Assembly: GCF_000013885.1 (NCBI RefSeq)
Contig: NC_007964.1
Span: 4,016,001 to 4,080,000, forward strand
Source: Nitrobacter hamburgensis X14
GTDB lineage: Bacteria > Pseudomonadota > Alphaproteobacteria > Rhizobiales > Xanthobacteraceae
Direction of reading: 5' to 3'
Length of the DNA: 64,000 nucleotides
The notes beneath the pieces were generated by a model. It was given only the letters and a program-made list of their open reading frames with translations. It was not told the origin of the DNA and did no database searches. Position numbers and translations under genes: made by a program. Below are positions 8,436 through 14,319 of this stretch, in pieces (positions within the stretch are counted from its first letter, which is position 1; each line of letters begins with the position of its first letter).

Positions 8436-8455
8436 CTAGGCGCGACGGCAAGATA

Positions 8456-8482
8456 AAGGCCGGCAGAAATGCCGGCCCTTGG
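8456..8482 (-). terminator. Intrinsic terminator of the small oxidase-subunit gene
   Basis: On the minus strand, GGGCCGGCATTTCTGCCGGCC forms a 7-8 bp GC stem and is followed by TTTATCTT. It lies 17 bases after the stop codon of the 50-residue gene. Confidence 0.75.
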
Positions 8483-8498
8483 AACAATGACCGGACAA

Positions 8499-8651
8499 TC
8501 AGGTAAGGAAAATCGCCATCAATGCGAGAACGACGGCGGCGGTCGATCCGAGGATCGTTCCTAATTTGACGAAGAACTTATACGCGTTCTCATGCGCCGG
8601 ATAATCCATTCCTTCCGCCGTCGAATACACAATTCCGCTATGATCAGACAT
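8499..8651 (-). CDS. aa3-type cytochrome c oxidase subunit IV (small CoxIV, orphan)
   Basis: 50-residue protein that fits the bacterial aa3-type cytochrome c oxidase subunit IV family (COX4_pro_2): N-terminal soluble part with the DYPAHENAYKFFVKL signature followed by one membrane helix (GSTAAVVLALMAIFL). These subunits associate with CoxI-III in the inner membrane. A GGGA lies about 10 bases upstream and a clear terminator follows. No other cox gene is in the window. It lies just outside the right end of the IS5-type element. Confidence 0.78.
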   Translation of the reverse strand: MSDHSGIVYSTAEGMDYPAHENAYKFFVKLGTILGSTAAVVLALMAIFLT

Positions 8652-9181
8652 TTTAAGTTTCCCAAGGTACGGTTGATCTTGCGTCTTTCACGACGGTGAC
8701 CGGTGACCCGGATAGAGCTGAGCGCCCGCGGTCGCCGCCATTCGACGAGCCAAGGATACATACCTGTCGCATGAATGATTTGCTGTAACGCAATAATATG
8801 CGTGAGGCGCATACCAGGAAACCCATCACGGTTATGATGATGTGGCGTTCCGAAAAAGGCGTCCGAAGTAGATGCGACGGCCGTTTGACATAAGCGAGGG
8901 GAGCGCTCCGGCGGGGTTTTCTATCTTCTTAGCAAGCCACACAAGCCCGCGAGGCTGGGCCGGCCCACTCCAGTTTGAGTCCGGAATTGTCCTAATTTGA
9001 TCTTAAGATTCTGGTGCCAACTGGCAATTGTGCTGTTCGTGGTCAACCAGTGGGATCAGAATTATAGCCACGCGACATTGACCCGCGCCGGCTTTTCATT
9101 GGCAAGGGCTGCCGGACGGCATCTTGGCCGGCGGGGTTTTCTATTCCGGGCTTAGGTGCGCCACGATCGACCGTCGCAATG
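8652..9181. other. Stretch without a recognisable gene
   Basis: About 530 bp with no convincing gene on either strand. It contains two more copies of the CCGGCGGGGTTTTCTAT hairpin motif (about 8908 and 9127), oriented to the right, with no gene ending just before them, so they may be terminators left behind by deleted genes. Confidence 0.5.
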
Positions 9182-9628
9182 TCACGGTTTAAGCACCGTG
9201 TTCGTCGTTCTACCTTCGGGCATCTGGTCAATGACCAGGAGTTCGACCGGCTCCGCGCCTGTATTTTCGCCGTAGTGCCATCCATCGAGAATCTCAACGA
9301 TGAAGTCGCCGGCCTTGTAATCGTAGCGTTGGCCAGTGTCGGCGGCATAGACAGCGAGATGTCCTGCCTGGACATAGGCATAGCGCGGATAGGGATGCTT
9401 ATGGACCGGCAGCGTGGCGCCCGGTGCGATGATGTAGCGCGACACTGCAACTGTGGTTCGTCCCGCGGGAAGGGTGATCGGCTGGCCTGAGGCGGTCCTG
9501 TTGGTCGAAGCAAGCGGACTGACGATGACTGCCTTAGGAACTGCATCTGCCAGAGCGTGGCTCGAAAAAAAGCAGGCTATAACGAGGCCAAGGCATAGGC
9601 GGCGCGCGCGCTGATCAGGGTTAGACAT
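9182..9628 (-). CDS. Secreted cupin-domain protein
   Basis: 148-residue protein with an N-terminal signal peptide (RRLCLGLVIACFFSSHALA, cleavage near residue 27) and one cupin fold: motif 1 PGATLPVHKHPYPRYAYVQAGH with two metal-ligand His residues, motif 2 GDFIVEILDGWHYGENTG with a further His. The Glu of the classical motif 1 is not obvious. The start at 9628 follows GAAGG at a normal distance; an in-frame ATG 12 bases upstream also exists. Predicted periplasmic metal-binding cupin, function unknown. Confidence 0.75.
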   Translation of the reverse strand: MSNPDQRARRLCLGLVIACFFSSHALADAVPKAVIVSPLASTNRTASGQPITLPAGRTTVAVSRYIIAPGATLPVHKHPYPRYAYVQAGHLAVYAADTGQRYDYKAGDFIVEILDGWHYGENTGAEPVELLVIDQMPEGRTTNTVLKP

Positions 9629-9640
9629 CGTTGCCTTCAA

Positions 9641-9977
9641 TGTTGGTTTGGCGCTGCCAGCACCGGATACGGACAGTGCTTGGTGGCGGTGCTGACTATA
9701 ACCGGCAAAACCGGCGCTGGCGACACAGAACGTTTTCTGTGCTTCTTCTGTGCTTCTTCTGTGCTTCGCCCCACAAAGGGGGCACTATGAACGCCATCAT
9801 CCAGGACGAACTTGAGGTTGCGTTGAACATCGATCCGCTTGAACTGCGGCTTACAGGGGGTTGTCCGCTTCAAGGGGTGAAGCGCTTCCGGCGAGTCCGT
9901 CCGGCGTGCGTGCGGATGGTGTCTCGGATTTTTGTGGTAAATTATATCCGGTCGATTGACTTGTCGGGAGATTGCAA
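9641..9977. other. Intergenic stretch, no supported gene
   Basis: 337 bp between two divergently oriented cupin genes. It contains an imperfect threefold direct repeat of TGTGCTTCT (about 9738-9764). A 71-codon frame starts at 9787 but has no recognisable similarity and overlaps the next gene. Confidence 0.4.
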
Positions 9978-10406
9978 ATGTCAGGATTGTCAGACGCGGT
10001 GAGAGTGATTGAGCCCGGCAAGACCTATATCGGCAAGCAGGGCTTTACTTATGGAGCAGGCGTATCGAAGGAGACGGCCGGAGCAAAACAGGTCTGTTTG
10101 AATGTGCTGCCGATGCCTCCGGGTGCCAGGGCAAAGGTCCATTACCACAAGGGTATCGAGACGATCGCTTACCTTTTGGAAGGTGAATGCGCGGTCTATT
10201 ACGGCGACAAACTTGAGCATCGCGTCGCAGTCAAGGCCGAGGATCAGGTCTATATGCCCGAGGATGTCCCGCACGCCCCGTGCAATGAGAGCGGAGCGCC
10301 GTGCAAGTGGCTTGTCGTACATTCATCAGGTAGCGATCAGGACGGCATCGTTCTGCTACCAGAACTTGATGCAATGTTGGCGCAGAGGTCGAACGCGACA
10401 GCCTAA
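9978..10406 (+). CDS. Cupin-domain protein (cytoplasmic)
   Basis: 142-residue protein without a signal peptide. Cupin motif 1 is PPGARAKVHYHKGIETIAYLLEGE with His, His and Glu ligands, and motif 2 is VYMPEDVPHAPCNES with the last His. The ATG at 9978 has GGGAG 7 bases upstream; an in-frame TTG two codons earlier is less likely. Family members include uncharacterised cupins and isomerases; the substrate is unknown. Followed by a small hypothetical gene on the same strand. Confidence 0.8.
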   Translation: MSGLSDAVRVIEPGKTYIGKQGFTYGAGVSKETAGAKQVCLNVLPMPPGARAKVHYHKGIETIAYLLEGECAVYYGDKLEHRVAVKAEDQVYMPEDVPHAPCNESGAPCKWLVVHSSGSDQDGIVLLPELDAMLAQRSNATA

Positions 10407-10488
10407 TGAGCGGCGCGGCGTCGCCTGGGCGCCATTGCCAAATAATACCACAAATAGATATGCTCGCTGGAATTGAAGGGATATGCAC

Positions 10489-10725
10489 ATGACGACACCT
10501 GTAACGCCCGACCAATTCGTGGTGACCATGGAAGGCATAGCGCATCTCCCTACCGGCGCGACGTTCACGCCGCACTTCGGCAGTCCTAACTCTGGCACCA
10601 TCTATAAGGGCCAGATGGGGAGTGTCTTAAAGAACGGAGAGGAGTACCAGCCGCATGAGGTGGAGCAAATGATGGAGCGGCTGTGGATTGAATACCTCAC
10701 TGAGAATCCGGAAGCTTTCACGTAG
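10489..10725 (+). CDS. Hypothetical protein (78 aa)
   Basis: 78-residue acidic protein, MTTPVTPDQFVVTMEGIAHL then a Pro/Gly-rich centre and a helical C-terminus (HEVEQMMERLWIEYLTENPEAF). The second of two ATGs is chosen because GAAGGG lies 8 bases before it. Same strand as the upstream cupin gene, about 80 bp away. No family recognised. Confidence 0.55.
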   Translation: MTTPVTPDQFVVTMEGIAHLPTGATFTPHFGSPNSGTIYKGQMGSVLKNGEEYQPHEVEQMMERLWIEYLTENPEAFT

Positions 10726-11051
10726 CCAAAAGCCCTGATTCATCGACAGCTCGCCTTGGCGAGTTAGTTAGGGTCCCTGGGGCGTTTAGGGGTCATCGGC
10801 GGCTATCTTCACAAACATAGCCGACCCCTATCCCGAAGAGCGGCGCAGAGCATCGAAGGTCTCCGACCTGCAACACGCCATGATTCCGATTAGGCACGAA
10901 ATGCCCGATCAAGCCCAGCACGACAAAATCCCGGCAGCAATGCAAAGCTGTTTTACGACATCCATTCTGACGATATGCGCTGCGGACCGCTCGTTTTCCA
11001 CCCCGAGAGTCCGCCAGATCGTCCCCTACCTTTGAACCGGACGTCTGCTCT
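10726..11051. other. Intergenic stretch, no gene seen
   Basis: About 325 bp upstream of the secreted Cys-rich protein gene. No ORF, RNA gene or repeat that I can support. Confidence 0.4.
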
Positions 11052-11080
11052 CCACACTAACAAAACAGTTAGCAGTGTGG
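11052..11080 (+). promoter_or_regulatory. Hairpin just before the ribosome site of the Cys-rich protein gene
   Basis: CCACACT (11052-11058) pairs with AGTGTGG (11074-11080), and the pairing extends to CTAAC/GTTAG with a 2-base bulge. The right arm directly precedes and partly overlaps the Shine-Dalgarno sequence GGAGG, so the structure could mask it in mRNA, or be an operator in DNA. Confidence 0.45.
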
Positions 11081-11090
11081 AGGAACGATC

Positions 11091-11438
11091 ATGTTGATTC
11101 GAAACAGCTTAAAACTAGCTGCTCTCCTTTCCTTCGTTGTTGCTATGCCTCAGCTTGCGTCTGCACTGCCGAAACAAGGCAGCGGCGGAAAATGCAGTTG
11201 CATGTGCGTTGCGCCGAGCGGCGTGAATGGCGGGTCCCTTGTGAGCATCAATACTTATAACTCCCAAGGCTACTCGTGCGGCGCATTCGAGGGCAAAACC
11301 TGTAATTTGGATAATCCTTATACAGGCGGGGTTTCCACTGGCTCTTTGATCGGTTGCGAGAACGCAACGAAAAATTCCGGGCGTCCGTCGATTCTCGTTT
11401 CGCCCTGGGGCGGAGTGGAGAAATTGCAGCGGCGCTGA
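11091..11438 (+). CDS. Small secreted Cys-containing protein
   Basis: 115-residue protein with a clear Sec signal peptide (MLIRNSLKLAALLSFVVAMP then QLASA, cleavage near residue 25). The mature part has a KCSCMC cluster and three further Cys residues and is Gly/Ser/Asn-rich. GGAGG lies 8 bases before the ATG. No family recognised. The Cys pattern suggests disulfides or metal binding in the periplasm or outside. Standalone gene. Confidence 0.65.
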   Translation: MLIRNSLKLAALLSFVVAMPQLASALPKQGSGGKCSCMCVAPSGVNGGSLVSINTYNSQGYSCGAFEGKTCNLDNPYTGGVSTGSLIGCENATKNSGRPSILVSPWGGVEKLQRR

Positions 11439-11763
11439 ACCGTAATGGTTGAACTAAGCAAGCGGGGCGCGGGCAACCGCGCCCTCATTCAATGGCCCTT
11501 TACTCTTCATGGCATGCGCCCTGGCTGCCGTTGCGCCTGGTGTTCGCTTCAACGTCTTTGCAATCCTCGCGACGCCAGCCCTTTGCTTCGCGGGCGCCTT
11601 GAGAGCGCGAACGTCGTCACTCGCGGCGAACGGATATTTTCTTCTCTGGCAAATCTTCACTCCTTCAATCGTCCGGCGCGTTTCATCTGATGTCAGGTGA
11701 TTGTGCGCGAAGCCGATGCCTTGAAGATCGTCGCGGCAATGCCCGTGGGCCAGCGGCCCGCCT
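11439..11763. other. Low-information stretch before a gene fragment
   Basis: 325 bp. A short frame at 11697-11789 starting with GTG (VIVREADALKIVAAMPVGQR...) looks like protein sequence but is too short to assign, and overlaps the next fragment in another frame. Probably gene debris. Confidence 0.3.
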
Positions 11764-12015
11764 TTGGTGTCACTGACGACGAACGATAGTATTTTTTACT
11801 TCGAACATGTCGTTCCCGCCTCATCCTTGGTCGATGAACTGATGGCGCCAGAGTCCCCAACGTTGGAGGCGGTTGCCGCAATAATCGCAAAAGCCGACGT
11901 CGCTTGGATTACACGGAATGAGAATGACAAACCTGACGAAAAGAAAGCCCGCTCTATGCGAGATGATCCATTACGAACATACAAAGAGGCAGGCATAGAT
12001 TTATGCCCTGACTGA
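11764..12015 (+). pseudogene. Hypothetical protein, probable C-terminal fragment
   Basis: 83 codons open only from TTG/GTG with no ribosome site. The frame contains FYFEHVVPASSLVDELMAPE and ends YKEAGIDLCPD. I recall the EHVVP...AWITR...YKEAGI pattern from the C-terminal half of longer hypothetical proteins in Rhizobiales, so I take this as a truncated remnant. Function unknown. Confidence 0.4.
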
Positions 12016-12018
12016 TGG

Positions 12019-12259
12019 ATGGCCGATGTAACCTATTATGTGGCGCTCCCGTTCGGCGCTGGCGACGACGGCCCCGAGCCACGCGAAGCGGTTGAATGCA
12101 CGAGCGCGAGCGCTGCGCGCCGAACGGCTGGCGCGAACTGAGGGGCATATCGGCGCTGTGGCTTTCAGTCACACAGGGGATCCGGGCAGTGGTGAGTTCG
12201 GGGACGCTGTTATCCTGAAGGCGGTTGGCGAAGTGCCGGATGACTTGAGTGAGTTGTGA
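12019..12259 (+). pseudogene. Frameshifted conserved hypothetical (about 80 aa)
   Basis: ATG at 12019 opens MADVTYYVALPFGAGDDGPE then PREAVECTSASA; the continuation LRAERLARTEGHIGAVAFSH...GEVPDDLSEL lies in the next frame, ending at 12259. The span is 241 bp, one base too long for a single frame, so an extra base probably entered the GCGAGCG-rich tract near 12105-12120. The joined product resembles a small protein I recall as widespread in Bradyrhizobiaceae; function unknown. Confidence 0.55.
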
Positions 12260-12448
12260 CGAGCTTATGCTGACGCAAGCATCGCGACGTGAGCGGTACG
12301 CAGAGTGCAAGAGGGCGTCCGATCCAAGCAATTTGAATCGCAATTGCTAGCTTAACCTTGCGCCGTCATTCCTGTGGAACATTATCTCAGCCCCATATTG
12401 CCGCCTCCGTTGGCATGACACCTTAAGCTGGCGCGAGAGCAGAACATT

Positions 12449-13660
12449 ATGACACCGACTGACAAAGATACTTCCGTGCGATCGGCGGCCTTCGGTCGAT
12501 TGAGCCTGAGACCGCGGGTGTGCGTCGTCGACAGCAAGCCGCGCAACCGTACCTTCCTCATCGATGTGCTGGAGGACATCGGTTTTATCACTGTCGAATG
12601 CGCCGACACATCCGAGATGCGCACTCTGCTGAAGGTGCAGACGTTTAGTCTCGTTGTGCTTGGGGCGTCGGCCGACGATATCGAAATCGACAAGATTCTA
12701 CAAACGCTCGCCACGATTCAATTCGAGGGCAAGGTGCTGCCGATCGCAGTGCCGGGGTCGATACTCGCTTTCGCCATCCAGGAACGAGCGCGCGATCTCG
12801 GCATTGATACCTTGCCCCCGCTGCCAGCGTTGTTCACTGCCGACATGTTGCACAGAAGCATCGCTACGCTGATCCCAGCCGAGGCCCCGCCGAGCCCTGT
12901 GGTGGATGTGGCCGAGGCGCTCAGCGCCGGATGGCTCGAATTGTGGTACCAGCCCAAGATCGACATCTGCACCCTTGTCCCACGCGGTGCGGAGGCGCTG
13001 ATCCGTATGCGTCATCCAGCTTGGGGCGTGGTGTTACCGACCGGCTTCCTCCCTGATGATAACGACGCAGCTTTCCGTAGTCTCTCGGATTTTGTAATCG
13101 GACAGGCGCTCGATGACTGGCACTATTTCATCGAGCACAACGGCCCGGTTAATCTGTCGATCAACCTTCCCGTATCATCCCTGTTCGACGAGTCCGCCTT
13201 CACAGCTCTGTGCCGCAAGATACCAACGCACCCGGCCTTCGCCGGGCTGGTCGTTGAACTGAAATACGGCGAAGCGCTCGCCAACCTTGACCGCGTCATT
13301 GATATTGCCGAGCGATTCCGCTCCCACAACATTGCGGTGTCGATTGAGGATATCGGCGCCGACTGGCCTGCGCTAGCTGCCCTTACGGCCGTTCCGTTCA
13401 TCGAGTTCAAGGTGGACCGTCAGTTCATCACCGGTTTTGGCAATGACCGCCTGAAGCAGACCGTCTGCCGCGGTATCGTCGATCTCGCGAACGAACACGG
13501 TGTTCGGACGGTCGCCGAAGGCATCGAGAGCCGCGCCGACTTCGTCACTGCGCGACAGTTGGGCTTCGACGTCGCTCAAGGCTTCCTGTTCAGCAAGGCG
13601 ATGACAGCGCGGCAGTTTGCCCACACCGCGCTGACTCGTCCGGTAACACTTCCTGAGTGA
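12449..13660 (+). CDS. Degenerate receiver plus EAL-domain protein
   Basis: 403-residue cytoplasmic protein. Residues about 20-145 resemble a response-regulator receiver but lack the usual phospho-acceptor Asp (VVLGAS in place of VVLD). Residues about 155-400 form an EAL domain with AEALIRMRHP, NLSINLP, TVAEGIES and the terminal DVAQGFLF. The catalytic DDFG motif reads IEDIGADWPAL and the TES of ELTES is replaced (ELKYGE), so c-di-GMP hydrolysis is doubtful. It could still bind c-di-GMP or act through protein contacts. No cognate kinase nearby. Confidence 0.8.
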   Translation: MTPTDKDTSVRSAAFGRLSLRPRVCVVDSKPRNRTFLIDVLEDIGFITVECADTSEMRTLLKVQTFSLVVLGASADDIEIDKILQTLATIQFEGKVLPIAVPGSILAFAIQERARDLGIDTLPPLPALFTADMLHRSIATLIPAEAPPSPVVDVAEALSAGWLELWYQPKIDICTLVPRGAEALIRMRHPAWGVVLPTGFLPDDNDAAFRSLSDFVIGQALDDWHYFIEHNGPVNLSINLPVSSLFDESAFTALCRKIPTHPAFAGLVVELKYGEALANLDRVIDIAERFRSHNIAVSIEDIGADWPALAALTAVPFIEFKVDRQFITGFGNDRLKQTVCRGIVDLANEHGVRTVAEGIESRADFVTARQLGFDVAQGFLFSKAMTARQFAHTALTRPVTLPE

Positions 13661-13743
13661 ATCGGAGGAAGAGGTCGGGGCGACGGAAAAGGCCCGATTT
13701 CCTGCGCTCATCGCGCGGAGGGATGGCATATAGCGTTAATCGC

Positions 13744-13974
13744 TCAACAATCCGCGCTGTTCCGCTCAAGCTCTGCCAGAAACCTGCGCATCTCACTTCG
13801 AATCTGACCGGCGATCTCGCGCGGATTATCGACGACACGCGCTGCCACACATTCCGTCGCCCTCCGAGCGACAGGAACGAGAGAGCGGGCAAGGATGGCC
13901 AGAGAGTGTATTGCCCAAGCTTTGCAAAAACGGCAGTCGGCAAGACAATGAAAGTTTGAGCCGATTAGCGTCAT
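13744..13974 (-). CDS. Possible hypothetical protein (76 aa)
   Basis: 76-codon frame, MTLIGSNFHCLADCRFCKAW then a mid-hydrophobic helix and an acidic helical tail (MRRFLAELERNSADC). Convergent with the EAL gene. No family or ribosome site that I can defend. Kept only because the helical pattern is regular and the competing plus-strand frame reads poorly. Confidence 0.3.
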   Translation of the reverse strand: MTLIGSNFHCLADCRFCKAWAIHSLAILARSLVPVARRATECVAARVVDNPREIAGQIRSEMRRFLAELERNSADC

Positions 13975-14008
13975 CGCAAAAGGCGAATCAGATGGATATC
14001 AACGAATA

Positions 14009-14160
14009 ATGACGCCTGACGAATATGAAAAACTGCGCCTCGCCATTGCCGAAAAACGCACGAGACCGCGTTTGGAAAGGCCGCCAATCTCGCCGTTGTA
14101 AGTAGCGGCACCGAGACACTAAAGGCGATCATGCTAATTAACGGTGGCGCAAGCGTCGAA
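14009..14160 (+). pseudogene. Truncated, frameshifted hypothetical gene
   Basis: ATG at 14009 reads MTPDEYEKLRLAIAEKR, then a shift of frame near 14062 continues ETAFGKAANLAVVSSGTETL...KAIMLINGGASV before running into an IS end at 14152. I recall the INGGA(S/L) pattern from small membrane hypothetical proteins in Rhizobiales, where a hydrophobic segment follows. Here that part is missing, so the gene appears cut by the IS remnant. Confidence 0.45.
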
Positions 14161-14216
14161 TCTGATTTGCGCCTCCGTCGGAATCCCAATTCCGTTAAAT
14201 CGTCTCTACGGCCTAG
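14152..14216 (-). mobile_element. IS end remnant (same family as 4459-4510)
   Basis: About 65 bp that closely match the IS5-type end at 4459-4510, differing by a few substitutions and a short insertion (shared cores TCGAATCTGATTTGCGCCTC and CTACGGCCTAG). Only the end is present, with no transposase. It terminates a truncated hypothetical gene and lies next to a palindromic repeat. Confidence 0.65.
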
Positions 14217-14227
14217 AAGAAAGACGC

Positions 14228-14275
14228 GGATGGCCGGGCATCTGCGCGAAGGCGCGCTTCGCGCCCGGCCATGAC
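14228..14275. repeat. Palindromic intergenic repeat (GGCCGGGC...GCCCGGCC)
   Basis: Hairpin element GATGGCCGGGCAT...GCGCCCGGCCATGAC between IS debris and metE. Same family as the elements at 27913, 42981, 46368 and 52661. Confidence 0.7.
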
Positions 14276-14319
14276 GGAACTGGACATGCCTCGATGATCC
14301 AGCATGATCGAACAATGCT

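Noticed and set aside
9738..9764. Threefold TGTGCTTCT repeat as a CRISPR-like array or operator
   Set aside because: Units are 9 bp without spacers; more likely simple slippage repeats.
9787..10002. 71-codon plus-strand ORF before the cupin gene
   Set aside because: AAAGGGGGC precedes it, but the protein has no recognisable features and its end overlaps the cupin start.
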